A stretch of DNA of 46,848 nucleotides, from contig JAVEZY010000019.1 in assembly GCA_034002745.1 (NCBI GenBank), positions 1 to 46,848 of the forward strand. Direction: 5' to 3'. Positions 7,609 to 17,061 of this stretch are shown here, in pieces. The stretch is from JAITWN01 sp034002745 (GTDB taxonomy: Bacteria; Pseudomonadota; Gammaproteobacteria; SZUA-140). Positions within the stretch are counted from its first letter, which is position 1. Each line of letters starts with the position of its first letter. Both the position numbers and the translations under genes were made by a program. The notes beneath the pieces are model-generated. The model did no database searches and was not told the DNA's origin. It saw only the letters and a program-made list of their open reading frames with translations.

Positions 7609-10401
7609 GTGACTCCTTTCCCGACCGATAGCGATTCGCCCGACACGCAGCCTGGTGTCATCCGCGGCGACGAACGCTGGCACGCCATGCCCCCGGCAGA
7701 CGTGGCCGAGCGGCTCGGCTCCGGCTCCGGCGGGCTCGACAGGGCCGAAGCCCACGAGCGCCGCCACCGCTATGGTCCCAACCGCCTCAAGCGCGCGAAG
7801 ACACGCGGTCCGCTCGTGCGCTTCCTCATGCAGTTCAACAACATTCTGCTCTATCTGATGATGGGCGCAGCTGTAATCACCGCCTTCCTGGAGCATTGGA
7901 TAGACACCTCGGTACTGCTCGCCGCGGTAGTCATCAACGCCATCATCGGGTTCATTCAGGAGGGGAAGGCGGAGAACGCGCTGGACGCGATCCGCAACAT
8001 GCTGTCGCCGCGGGCAACCGTGGTACGCGGCGGGCGCCGGCGAGAGATCGATGCGGCTGATCTGGTGCCGGGAGACCAGGTGCTGCTGGCCTCGGGCGAT
8101 CGGGTGCCCGCAGACATCCGTCTGATCACCGTCAAGTCGCTGCGGGTGGACGAAGCCGCCCTCAGCGGCGAATCCCAGGCCGTGTCCAAAGCCGCCGACG
8201 CTGTCGCCGGAGACGCGCCGCTCGGCGACCGCCGCAGTATGGTCTATTCGGGAACCGTGGTGGTTTACGGCCAGGCCAGGGGTATCGTCGTCGCCACGGG
8301 CGCCCATACCGAGATCGGACGCATCGACCGCATGCTGTCCGATATCGCCAGCATTACCACCCCGCTGCTGCGTCAGATCGACCGCTTCGGTCGCGTCCTG
8401 GCGCTGGTCATCCTTGCGATCGGCGTTGCCACCTTCGCGCTTGGCACGCTGGGACGCGGTCACTCGGCGGGCGAGATGTTCATGATGGTGGTCGCGCTGG
8501 TGGCATCGGCGATCCCGGAAGGGTTGCCTGCAATCATGACCGTGACCCTGGCGCTGGGCGTGCAGCGCATGGCGCGTCGCAACGCCATCATCCGCCTGCT
8601 GCCGGCGGTAGAAACGCTGGGTTCCGTAACCATCATCTGCTCAGACAAGACTGGAACACTCACTCGCAACGAGATGACTGTGCAGCGCATGGTCACCTCC
8701 GATCAGTCTTTCGATGTCAGTGGCACCGGCTATGAGCCGGTGGGCAGCATCAGTGTCGACGGCCGGCCGGTGGCGATCGAAGACCACCGCGTCCTCGCAC
8801 TCGCCGTCCGGGCGGGTGTGCTGTGCAACGATGCGCGGATGCGCCAGGAAGGAAGCCTGTGGCAGGTCGAAGGCGACCCCACGGAGGGCGCGCTGCTGGT
8901 TCTTGGCAGCAAGATCGGCCTGGAGCATGAGCAGGAGAGCGGACGCTGGCCACGGCTGGATTCGATTCCATTCGAATCCGAGAACCGCTTCATGGCGACC
9001 AGTCACAGCGATCCGGACGCTGGCCGCTGGATCTTCATCAAGGGCGCCCCCGAACGCATCTTCGATATCTGCGCACACCAGATGCACGATGTGACGGATG
9101 AAGAGCAGCCTTCCTTCGATATCGAACACTGGCGCACCCTGGCCGAGAACACCGCAGCCCATGGCCTGCGCCTCCTCGCCATCGCCTGCAAACGCGCCCC
9201 AGGGTCCAGACAAGGGCTGCAGATGGGGGATGTGGACGCCGGCGGCTATACGATGCTTGCGCTTGCCGGAATCATCGATCCGCCCCGCGAGGAAGCCATT
9301 CTGGCGGTGCGCGAGTGTCACCGCGCCGGTATCGAGGTGAAGATGATCACGGGCGATCATCTCATCACCGCCCGGGCCATCGGCGCCAGGCTCAACATCG
9401 GCAACTCCGGACATCGCGCCGTCGCCGGCGCGGAACTGGATGAGCTGGACGACGCGGAGTTGCGCCGCCTGGTGACCGAAGCGGATGTCTTTGCCCGCGC
9501 CAGTCCCGAGCACAAGCTGAGGCTGGTGCGAGCCATGCAAAGCAATGGCGAAGTCGTGGCCATGACGGGGGACGGCGTCAACGACGCTCCCGCGCTGAAG
9601 CGTGCCGATGTCGGTGTGGCGATGGGCATGAAGGGAACCGAGGCGGCCAAGGAATCCTCGGACATGGTGCTCGCGGACGACAATTTTGCCACCATCGCTG
9701 CGGCCGTGCGCGAGGGCCGCGCGGTGTACGACAACATCCGCAAGTTCATCCTGTTCATGCTGCCGACCAACGGCGGCGAAGCGCTGGTGGTCATCGCCGC
9801 CATTCTGTTCGAATTCACGCTTCCGCTCACTCCGGCTCAGGTCCTGTGGATCAACATGGTGACCTCCAGCACCCTCGGCCTGGCGCTGGCGTTCGAACCC
9901 GCCGAATCCGATGTCATGCGCCGGCGGCCGAGGCCGCCGGGCGAGCCGTTGCTGAGCGGCTTCTTCGTCTGGCGCGTGACGCTGATCTCCTTCCTGATGA
10001 TGGCCGGGGCACTTGGCCTTTTTCTCTGGGAACTCGGCAACGGCACCGATGAGGCGACCGCGCGCACCATGGCAGTGAATGCGATCGTGCTGGCGGAGAT
10101 GTTCTATCTGCTGAACAGCCGTTACATTTTTGCATCGGTGCTCAATCGGGAAGGGCTGCTCGGCAACCGATACGTTCTGGTGGCGATCGCCGCGTGCATT
10201 CCGCTTCAGCTTCTGTTCACCCATACCGGCGTGATGCAGTCGATCTTCGGCTCGGCGGATCTCACTGCCGGGGATTGGCTCAAGGTCATCTGCGCGGGGC
10301 TGCTGGTGTTCATCGTCGCCGAACTGGAAAAGTATTTTCTGCGGCGTACCGGACGCACGCCGTCATCCCATCGCCGAACCGCTGGAGGCTCATTCCCATG
10401 A
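7609..10401 (+). CDS. P2-type cation-transporting ATPase
   Basis: This 930-residue HAD-type P-ATPase resembles SERCA/PMR1 calcium pumps. In order it shows the N-terminal cation-ATPase domain (WHAMPPADVAERL), the actuator loop LSGES (usually TGES), the M4 motif AIPEGLPA, the phosphorylation site SDKTGTLTRNEMT (Asp about 347), MTGDGVNDAPALKRADVG, and six C-terminal membrane segments. M5 has NGGEAL, matching the NxGE of Ca2+ pumps. M6 reads WINMVTSSTLG, with Ser where SERCA has the calcium-ligating Asp (TDG), so the transported ion is uncertain. The GTG start at 7609 is the first standard start after an in-frame stop and has no strong ribosome site. The stop overlaps the next gene (ATGA). Confidence 0.9.
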   Translation: MTPFPTDSDSPDTQPGVIRGDERWHAMPPADVAERLGSGSGGLDRAEAHERRHRYGPNRLKRAKTRGPLVRFLMQFNNILLYLMMGAAVITAFLEHWIDTSVLLAAVVINAIIGFIQEGKAENALDAIRNMLSPRATVVRGGRRREIDAADLVPGDQVLLASGDRVPADIRLITVKSLRVDEAALSGESQAVSKAADAVAGDAPLGDRRSMVYSGTVVVYGQARGIVVATGAHTEIGRIDRMLSDIASITTPLLRQIDRFGRVLALVILAIGVATFALGTLGRGHSAGEMFMMVVALVASAIPEGLPAIMTVTLALGVQRMARRNAIIRLLPAVETLGSVTIICSDKTGTLTRNEMTVQRMVTSDQSFDVSGTGYEPVGSISVDGRPVAIEDHRVLALAVRAGVLCNDARMRQEGSLWQVEGDPTEGALLVLGSKIGLEHEQESGRWPRLDSIPFESENRFMATSHSDPDAGRWIFIKGAPERIFDICAHQMHDVTDEEQPSFDIEHWRTLAENTAAHGLRLLAIACKRAPGSRQGLQMGDVDAGGYTMLALAGIIDPPREEAILAVRECHRAGIEVKMITGDHLITARAIGARLNIGNSGHRAVAGAELDELDDAELRRLVTEADVFARASPEHKLRLVRAMQSNGEVVAMTGDGVNDAPALKRADVGVAMGMKGTEAAKESSDMVLADDNFATIAAAVREGRAVYDNIRKFILFMLPTNGGEALVVIAAILFEFTLPLTPAQVLWINMVTSSTLGLALAFEPAESDVMRRRPRPPGEPLLSGFFVWRVTLISFLMMAGALGLFLWELGNGTDEATARTMAVNAIVLAEMFYLLNSRYIFASVLNREGLLGNRYVLVAIAACIPLQLLFTHTGVMQSIFGSADLTAGDWLKVICAGLLVFIVAELEKYFLRRTGRTPSSHRRTAGGSFP

Positions 10402-11279
10402 CCAGACCCGACAGGCTGACCGGAGTTCCCGCCCGGGTACTGCTTTCCACCGATCTCAGCGCCCGCTGCGACCGTGCACTGGATCGCGCGGTGCAGCTCG
10501 CCACTGAATGGGGCGCGGCATTGACAGCGCTCAAGGTCATCGAGCCGCCGCAATCGCCCGATCATTTGCTGTCCTGGGCCGCCGGCGACGATGACTCGAG
10601 CAGGGTCACCATCGCCCACCAGCAACTCATGCACGACCTCGAAGGGACCGATGTGCAGGCGGATCTCCGGCTCGGGCAGGGCGATGTCGCCGACGCCGTC
10701 GAGCGCACGGCGAACGAGACGGATGCCGGCCTGGTGGTGACCGGCATGGCGCGCAACGAAACGCTGGGGCGGTTTCTGCTCGGCAGCACCGTCGAACGCC
10801 TGGCGGGCCGGTTGCGGCGCCCCTTGCTGGTGGTGCGCAATCGGGTACGTGGACCATACCAACGCATCGTGCTCGCCACCGATTTCTCCGACTCCTCGGC
10901 CGACGCCCTCCGTGCCACGATGCGGCTGTTTCCGCGGCACGAAGTGGTGCTCTACCACGCCTACAAGCTGCCGCTCGGCGGGCTTTCGACCCGCGCCGCG
11001 CATGAGCATGGCGCGCCCGGAGACGTGCAGGAAGAGTACCAATCCTTTCTGGCGAGGCTGAATCTGCCTGATGAAGCGCGTGAACGTCTGCGACTGGTCA
11101 CGGAGCACGGAGCGCTGGCGACGGTGCTCACCCGTTACGTCCGTGACCATGACGTGGAGCTGGTGGCGATGGGCGCGCACGGGCGTAGAGGCCTGATCAA
11201 CGCGCTGCTCGGCAGCACGGCTTCACGCCTGCTGCACTGGCTACCCTGTGACACGCTGATCGTGGTCGAACCGGACTGA
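10398..11279 (+). CDS. Tandem universal stress protein (UspA x2)
   Basis: The 293-residue protein contains two Usp domains in tandem, residues about 10-145 and 150-293. Each begins with a hydrophobic strand plus 'TDLS' or 'TDFS'. The second ends with the nucleotide-binding signature MGAHGRRGLINALLGSTASRLL; the first has the related GMARNETLGRFLLGSTVERLA. Such proteins bind ATP and support stress survival, often beside ion transporters. The start ATG 10398 follows ggagg (10384-10388) and overlaps the stop of the ATPase gene by 4 bp, so the two are co-translated. Confidence 0.92.
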   Translation: MTRPDRLTGVPARVLLSTDLSARCDRALDRAVQLATEWGAALTALKVIEPPQSPDHLLSWAAGDDDSSRVTIAHQQLMHDLEGTDVQADLRLGQGDVADAVERTANETDAGLVVTGMARNETLGRFLLGSTVERLAGRLRRPLLVVRNRVRGPYQRIVLATDFSDSSADALRATMRLFPRHEVVLYHAYKLPLGGLSTRAAHEHGAPGDVQEEYQSFLARLNLPDEARERLRLVTEHGALATVLTRYVRDHDVELVAMGAHGRRGLINALLGSTASRLLHWLPCDTLIVVEPD

Positions 11280-11307
11280 CGCGGAGCCAGGGGCGAGTGA
11301 GCAGGTT

Positions 11308-13029
11308 TCAGGCCTGTTCCTTCGCCAACGCTGGCGCAAAGCGATCGATCACGTGGGCGGTCATGCCCTTGGCAAGTTCTTCCTCGCCGAAGAACACGGT
11401 GCCGATGCCGTCTTGCTGCAGCAGTTGGCTCTCGTCCTCACTGTGCGTGCGCAGCACGATTTCGATTGCCGGATTGAGGGTGCGAGCAGTATCGGCCATC
11501 TGCCTCACATTGAGCGGATCCGGCGTAGCGATGACCAGCAGGGCGGCATCGGCGATGTGCGCCTGCACCAGCACCATCGGATCGGCCGCATTACCCGATA
11601 CGGCTGCCACGCCGCGATTGCGCAGATCCTCCACCAGCTCGCGGTTCTGCTCGGCAACCACATACGGGATACCGCGCGCGTCCAGCGCCTGCGCGATGCG
11701 CCGCCCGACCCGGCCGTAGCCGACCAGCACGACCTGACCCTTCAGATACCTGCGCTCGGTGCTCATCGGCAGTTCCGCGTAGGGATCCTGGCGGCGATCG
11801 AGACGACGGGCGAGTTCGGAGCGCTGCAGCGCCCAGCGGCTGACCGGTGCGATCGATGCGAAGACGAAGGGATTGAGCGCGATCGAGATCAGCGCACCTG
11901 CCAGAATCAGGCTCAAACCTTCGGCCGGCATCAGCCCGAGCGACAGTCCCAGGCCGGCGAGAATGAACGAAAATTCGCCGATCTGCGCCAGCGCCGCGGC
12001 GACCGTCATCGCCGTATTGAGCGGATAACGGAAGGCAATGACCAGGCCGGCGGCGGCCAGGGACTTGCCGATGATGATGATGGCCACCACCCCGAGCACG
12101 TGCAGCGGCTGTTCGACGAGCACCGACGGATCGAACAGCATGCCGACGGCAACGAAGAACAGCACCGCGAAGGCATCGCGCAGCGGCAGAGATTCCTCGG
12201 CCGCCCGGTGGCTGAATTCGGATTCGCGCATCATCATGCCGGCAAAGAACGCGCCGAGCGCAAACGATACGTTGAACAGCTCCGCGGCGCCGTAGGCGAT
12301 GCTGATGGCCGCGGAAATGACGGCGAGCGCAAACAGTTCGCGCGATCCGGTGCGAGCCACCTGCCACAGCAGCCACGGCAGGACGCGGCGCCCGACGATC
12401 AGCATCAGCGCAATGAAAGCCCCCACCTGCAGGAGCGTGAGCGTGATCGTCTGCCATAGCGGAGCGGCATCCCCGGGCTCCGTGCCAGCATCTCCCGGCG
12501 CTCCCAGCACCCCCGCGAGCGGCGGCAGCAGCACCAGGCAAAGGATCGTGGCCAGGTCCTCCACCACCAGCCAGCCGACCGCGATGCGGCCGTTCATCGA
12601 GTTCAGGATGTTCCGCGCCTCGAGCGCACGCAGCAGCACCACCGTGCTCGCGCATGACAGCGACAGGCCGAAGACGAAGCCTTCGGTAACGCTCCATCCC
12701 CAGGACAGGCACAAGGCCGTACCGAGGGCGGTGGCGAGCCCCATCTGTACCACGGCGCCGGGGAGGGCGATGCGGCGGACAGACAACAGATCGTCCAGCG
12801 AAAAATGCAGTCCGACGCCGAACATCAGCAGCATGACGCCGATCTCCGACAACTGGGAGGCGATATCGACGTCGGCGACGAAACCCGGTGTGCTGGGGCC
12901 TATGACGATGCCAGCCAGCAGATAGCCGACCAGTGCCGGCAACCGCAGGCGCTCGGCAATGAAGCCGAAGATGAGCGCCAGACCGAAGCCGCCGGCGATG
13001 GTGGAGATCAGCGAGATATTGTGTTCCAT
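11308..13029 (-). CDS. CPA2 cation:proton antiporter with TrkA-N domain (KefB/YbaL-like)
   Basis: This 573-residue membrane protein starts with a Na+/H+-exchanger domain of about twelve segments (residues about 5-385). It continues with a cytoplasmic NAD-binding TrkA-N domain from QVVLVGYGRVGRRIAQAL (about residue 415) that carries the GxGxxG fold. Length and order match YbaL and KefB/KefC, which move K+ or other monovalent cations out against protons. It converges with the ATPase/Usp pair and ends 29 bp from the Usp stop. The start faces the tatD-family gene across a 208-bp AT-richer gap. Confidence 0.93.
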   Translation of the reverse strand: MEHNISLISTIAGGFGLALIFGFIAERLRLPALVGYLLAGIVIGPSTPGFVADVDIASQLSEIGVMLLMFGVGLHFSLDDLLSVRRIALPGAVVQMGLATALGTALCLSWGWSVTEGFVFGLSLSCASTVVLLRALEARNILNSMNGRIAVGWLVVEDLATILCLVLLPPLAGVLGAPGDAGTEPGDAAPLWQTITLTLLQVGAFIALMLIVGRRVLPWLLWQVARTGSRELFALAVISAAISIAYGAAELFNVSFALGAFFAGMMMRESEFSHRAAEESLPLRDAFAVLFFVAVGMLFDPSVLVEQPLHVLGVVAIIIIGKSLAAAGLVIAFRYPLNTAMTVAAALAQIGEFSFILAGLGLSLGLMPAEGLSLILAGALISIALNPFVFASIAPVSRWALQRSELARRLDRRQDPYAELPMSTERRYLKGQVVLVGYGRVGRRIAQALDARGIPYVVAEQNRELVEDLRNRGVAAVSGNAADPMVLVQAHIADAALLVIATPDPLNVRQMADTARTLNPAIEIVLRTHSEDESQLLQQDGIGTVFFGEEELAKGMTAHVIDRFAPALAKEQA

Positions 13030-13140
13030 CGGGAAGGGATACCGCCTGTCTTGGCTGTCGAAACCGCGCTGTCGAGGAGTGCCGTCCGCTTGCGCGGCCT
13101 CCCGCCGTGACGATCGGAAAGGCGATGATTTTCATTGGAT

Positions 13141-13170
13141 TTGACGTTCACGGTCAAGAAAAAATAGACT
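13141..13170 (+). promoter_or_regulatory. Sigma70-like promoter for the TatD-family gene
   Basis: TTGACG (13141-13146) and TAGACT (13165-13170) are separated by 18 bp, a good match to sigma70 elements. They lie about 70 bp before the start at 13238. An AT-rich stretch lies between and just before them, within the divergent gap to the antiporter gene. The promoter shows that the TatD-family gene is transcribed separately from the upstream fab-holB run. Confidence 0.5.
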
Positions 13171-13237
13171 CTTCGGACTAAACCTTTGGGGGAAATGCCG
13201 TGAGGCACGCAGCACTCGCGCAGCGTGGTATCCAGCC

Positions 13238-14029
13238 ATGCTGATCGATTCACACTGTCATCTCGACCTGCTCGCCGCAACCGCGCCGGAGTTCACGCCG
13301 GAAGCAGTCATCGCCGAGGCGCGCGCGCTCGGGGTCACCGGCATGCTGTGCGTTTCGGTCACCCTGGAGGCTTTTCCCGCCATGCTTGCGCTCGTCGAAG
13401 CCCTGGACGGCGTATATGCCTCGGTCGGCGTGCATCCCAACGAACGCGAGGGCCGCGATCCATCGACGGAAGAACTGATCGAGCTGGCGGAAAGCAGCGC
13501 GCGGATCGTCGCCATCGGTGAGACAGGGCTGGACTGTTTCCGCAGTTCAGGCGACCTGGAGTGGCAGCGCGATCGCTTCCGGCGCCATATCCGGGCAGCG
13601 CGCGAGACCGGATTGCCGCTCATCATCCACATGCGCGATGCCGACGAGGACACGCTGCGCATCCTGCGCGAGGAAAGGGCGGAGGAGGTGGGTGGCGTGC
13701 TGCATTGCTTTACCGGAACCGAGGCGACCGCCCGCGCGGCACTCGAACTCGGCTTCCATATCTCGTTTTCCGGCATCGTGACCTTCGGCAGCGCGAGCGA
13801 TCTCCGCCAGGTGGCGATGGCGCTGCCCGAGGACCGGATCCTGGTGGAGACCGATTCGCCCTGGCTGGCGCCGATACCCCACCGCGGCGCGATCAACCGG
13901 CCGGGCTACACGCGCCACGTCGCCGAGCGGATCGCCGAACTGCGCGGCGTTTCCCTGGAGCACCTGGCGGCGGCGACGACGCGCAACTTCTTCCGGCTGT
14001 TCCACAAGGCGGCTCAGCCGGAAGTCTGA
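13238..14029 (+). CDS. TatD/YcfH-family metal-dependent hydrolase
   Basis: The 263-residue protein is a TIM-barrel metallohydrolase of the TatD DNase family, with normal length. Metal ligands are visible: HCH in DSHCHLDLL at the N terminus, Glu in GETGLDCF, His in LIIHMRDA, His in LHCFTGT and Asp in ETDSPWLAP. Family members act as Mg2+/Zn2+-dependent nucleases. In many relatives this gene directly follows holB and the PilZ gene; here a 5.7-kb ion-transport block lies between. It converges with the aminotransferase gene and leaves only 4 bp between stops. Confidence 0.93.
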   Translation: MLIDSHCHLDLLAATAPEFTPEAVIAEARALGVTGMLCVSVTLEAFPAMLALVEALDGVYASVGVHPNEREGRDPSTEELIELAESSARIVAIGETGLDCFRSSGDLEWQRDRFRRHIRAARETGLPLIIHMRDADEDTLRILREERAEEVGGVLHCFTGTEATARAALELGFHISFSGIVTFGSASDLRQVAMALPEDRILVETDSPWLAPIPHRGAINRPGYTRHVAERIAELRGVSLEHLAAATTRNFFRLFHKAAQPEV

Positions 14030-14033
14030 TCGC

Positions 14034-15176
14034 TTACAGGCGACAGGCAAGTTCCACAGCGCGCTCCAGATGCCCGTCGCGGGTGTGGAAGTGGGGCGAG
14101 AAGCGAACGCCGCCGCCGCGCGGAGCGCACAGCACGCCATGCTCCATCAGCGCCCGGTGCAGCGCGAGCGGGTCGTGGCCCGGACGCCGGAAGACGACGA
14201 TACCCGAACGCCGGTCGGCATCGACAGGGCCGAGCGTTTCGAGCACACCCGAGGCGGCGATCAGTTCCCGTAACCGTCCGGCGTTGGCGAGAACGCGACG
14301 TTCCACCTCGCTCATCCCGACTTCGGCCAGCAGTTCCAGGCTGGCGAGCAGTCCGTGGATGCCGAGCATGTTGGGGCTGCCGCACTCGAAGCGTCGCGCG
14401 TCCCGGGCTATGGCCCATTCGCGTCGCTCGAAGTCGCCGTGCTCCTCGACCATGTGCCATCCGTACTGGCGAAGTCGCAGCCGTTCCCGGAGTGCCGGCC
14501 TCGTGTAGAAAAGTGCGATGCCTTCCGGCGCCAGCATCCATTTGTGTCCGTCGGCGACCACGGCGTCGGCACCGATGGCCTGCACGTCGATCCGCAGCGC
14601 GCCAATGCTCTGGATCGCATCGACGCAGAAGACGATATCGCGGGCGCGGCAGAAGGCCCCGATACGCTCCAGGTCCATGCGCAGGCCGCTGGCATACTGC
14701 ACTGAACTCACCGCGATAACGCGCGTGCGCTCATCGACCAGCGCGAAGAGCGCGCCTTCGGGATCGCCCGTGTTCAGCGCCGCCCGACGCAGTTCCACTC
14801 CCTCCGTGGACAGCGATTCCCAGACGATGCGGTTGGAAGGGAACTCCTCATCGGTGCTGACGATGTTGTCGCCGGGAGACCAGGGCAGGCCATGCGCGAC
14901 CACGGAGAGCCCTTCGGAGGTGTTCTTCAGCAGCGCAATATCGGCGGGGTTCGCATGGAGCAGCTCTCCCGCCTTGCGACGCAGCGCCGCTTCGGTTTCC
15001 AGCCAGCGAGGGTAATTCAGGGACCCCTGGCGGTGATTTTCTTCGGCGAACGCGCAAACAGCGGCTGCCGTGCGTCGCGGCCATGGGCCGACACCCGCAT
15101 GGTTCAGCTGAATGATGCCGGCGTCGGGGAACTCTGAATCGATGAGGTCCTGCATTGCCTCATTGTAGCGCGCCAT
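14034..15176 (-). CDS. Class V PLP-dependent aminotransferase
   Basis: The 380-residue enzyme is an aminotransferase class V/cysteine desulfurase-fold protein. The PLP lysine is in VADGHKWMLAPEG, preceded by the aspartate of FCVDAIQSIG and by ALLKNTSEGLS, which contacts the cofactor phosphate. It lacks an obvious desulfurase active-site cysteine loop, so isopenicillin-N-epimerase-like or other lyase/transaminase chemistry is possible; the substrate is unknown. The start ATG 15176 overlaps the kinase gene end by 17 bp; ATG 15155 is an alternative. The ORF can be extended further up, but that segment lies inside the kinase gene. It appears to be the last gene of the sensor operon. Confidence 0.82.
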   Translation of the reverse strand: MARYNEAMQDLIDSEFPDAGIIQLNHAGVGPWPRRTAAAVCAFAEENHRQGSLNYPRWLETEAALRRKAGELLHANPADIALLKNTSEGLSVVAHGLPWSPGDNIVSTDEEFPSNRIVWESLSTEGVELRRAALNTGDPEGALFALVDERTRVIAVSSVQYASGLRMDLERIGAFCRARDIVFCVDAIQSIGALRIDVQAIGADAVVADGHKWMLAPEGIALFYTRPALRERLRLRQYGWHMVEEHGDFERREWAIARDARRFECGSPNMLGIHGLLASLELLAEVGMSEVERRVLANAGRLRELIAASGVLETLGPVDADRRSGIVVFRRPGHDPLALHRALMEHGVLCAPRGGGVRFSPHFHTRDGHLERAVELACRL

Positions 15177-17058
15177 GCCGCGCTCTGGTCGCGTGATCAT
15201 CCCCGGCCAGGGCGGCTTCGATGCAGGCGTCCAGTCTGAGCAAGGCACACGAAACGGCTTCGGCGGGGCCATTTCCTCGATTCAGCAGCTCGGAATCAGC
15301 CGCCGCGTCCGCGAGTTCCTGGAGTCCGAAGTAGCCTGCGACACCACGAAGTTCGTGGGCGATGGCCGCCAGCTCATCATCCTTGCCGCTCGTCGCGGCA
15401 GCAATGCGGGCCCTGAACTCGAGCAGCGAGCGAGTGAGCTGCGGCTTCAGATGCGCGGGTGCGGCCACAGCAGAGGAGGGCGGGCGCACGATGCATTCCT
15501 TCCTCAGAACTTTTCGAATGATGGCCAACAGTCGATCGGCACTCACCGGTTTCGACAGCCGGACATCCACTGCGGAGTTATCCAGACTTGCGCTGCTGAC
15601 ATCCGCGCTCAGGATCATGATGGGGAATCGTCGGCGGGAAATCTGTCGCAGCCGCCGCGCCGCCTCATCGCCATTCATGTCCGGAAGCCGCAGATCGAGG
15701 ATCGCCAGGTCGTGGTCATGCGCAAGGGCTTGCTGCAGCATCGCTGTCGCGCTGATCGTCGGCGTGACGCGGGCGCCGGCGTTGATCAGGATGTGTGTCA
15801 GCAACTCGCGACTGAATGCGTTGTCCTCCGCGACGAGAATGCGCAGTCCTTCGATTCCGGATGAGGAATCAGTGGCATCCGACTTCCTTTCGCGGATTGA
15901 ACCGGGGAGCGAAGTGAGAGCACGATCACCCGGCGTGGCAGCGCCGTGTTCTCTGGCCGGGACCTGTGCATCGTCTTCCCGCATTTCGAGCGGATGGGTG
16001 AACCAGAACGTCGAGCCCTGGCCAGGAAGGCTGTCCACGCCCACGCTGCCACCCCAGCTCTGCACCAGTCGCCTGACGATCGCAAGGCCGAGACCGGTGC
16101 CGCCATAGCGCGTGGAGATCGACGCATCCGCCTGCCGGAAGGGCTCGAAGATATGGGCCCGGGCGCCATCCTCGATGCCAATGCCGGTATCGCTCACGCG
16201 CACTTCGATTTGTTCGTTCGCAGTGCCGGCGACCGGACGCATGGCCACAGTCACGCTCACGCTTCCCTGAGAGGTGAAGCGGATGGCATTGCCGATCAGG
16301 TTGAGCAGCACTTGCCTGAAATGAAGGGGATTGCCCCGCAAGCGTGCCGGCACCGCGGCATCCACCGACTGCTCGAGGCGAAGCCCCCGCTTGCCGGCCT
16401 CGACCGCCAGCATTGCCACGGCATCCTTTACCAGTGCCCCCGGCTCGATTCGGGATTCCTCGGCCCGGGTGTCATTGTCGATGCGCGCATCTGCGGCATC
16501 GGTGCGGGCGCGGGTAAGCATATCGTCGAGCAGTGCCAGCATCTGGTGCGACGCCCGCTCGATGACCTCGGCATGATGCAGCTGTCCTGGCTGCAGCCCG
16601 GTCTCGCGCATCAATTCCAGGTAGCCGAGCACGGCGCTCGCCGGGGCGCGCACTTCGTGTGCCAGATCCGCCACCAGGCGCTCACGCTCGGCGATCATCG
16701 TGCGCGCCGTCTCGCATTCCTCACGCAGGCGATGAAGCTGCTGTTCCAGCGATATCCCATGCTCCTCCGCGCGCGCTTCGCTCACCGCCCCTTCGCTCGC
16801 CGTCTGCTCCCGCTGCTCAGCCCCATCGTGGGCATGGACGACGCGCTGGCTGATTCCGCGCGCAAGCACGAGCGCCAGGAACAGGGCGAGCAGGGCGCTC
16901 GACAGGACGGCAAGGCCGGCGTCCCGGAATGTCTCCGTCTCGTGGAACATCCAGGCGTAGATGACGGGAGCGGCCGGAAACAGCGGCAGGGCGGCGAGAG
17001 TCAATAACCGGGGGCGGACCGACCGGGAGGCATGCGGATAGATGTTCCCGGAATCCAT
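15160..17058 (-). CDS. Hybrid histidine kinase with receiver and Hpt domains
   Basis: The 632-residue sensor kinase begins with two membrane segments (about residues 18-36 and 47-66) and almost no periplasmic part. A coiled-coil segment follows (about 75-125), then HisKA with the phospho-acceptor His in DLAHEVRAPASAVLGY. The HATPase shows SDTGIGIED and GGTGLGLAIV. A receiver (about residues 405-520) has EDN, the Asp in LAILDLRLPDMNG and the Lys in SKPV. A terminal Hpt domain carries AHELRGVAGYFG. The domain order resembles BarA-type phosphorelays. The start lies 3 bp after the stop of the NarL-type regulator, which is the likely partner. The signal is unknown. Confidence 0.9.
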   Translation of the reverse strand: MDSGNIYPHASRSVRPRLLTLAALPLFPAAPVIYAWMFHETETFRDAGLAVLSSALLALFLALVLARGISQRVVHAHDGAEQREQTASEGAVSEARAEEHGISLEQQLHRLREECETARTMIAERERLVADLAHEVRAPASAVLGYLELMRETGLQPGQLHHAEVIERASHQMLALLDDMLTRARTDAADARIDNDTRAEESRIEPGALVKDAVAMLAVEAGKRGLRLEQSVDAAVPARLRGNPLHFRQVLLNLIGNAIRFTSQGSVSVTVAMRPVAGTANEQIEVRVSDTGIGIEDGARAHIFEPFRQADASISTRYGGTGLGLAIVRRLVQSWGGSVGVDSLPGQGSTFWFTHPLEMREDDAQVPAREHGAATPGDRALTSLPGSIRERKSDATDSSSGIEGLRILVAEDNAFSRELLTHILINAGARVTPTISATAMLQQALAHDHDLAILDLRLPDMNGDEAARRLRQISRRRFPIMILSADVSSASLDNSAVDVRLSKPVSADRLLAIIRKVLRKECIVRPPSSAVAAPAHLKPQLTRSLLEFRARIAAATSGKDDELAAIAHELRGVAGYFGLQELADAAADSELLNRGNGPAEAVSCALLRLDACIEAALAGDDHATRARHGALQ

Positions 17059-17061
17059 GTG

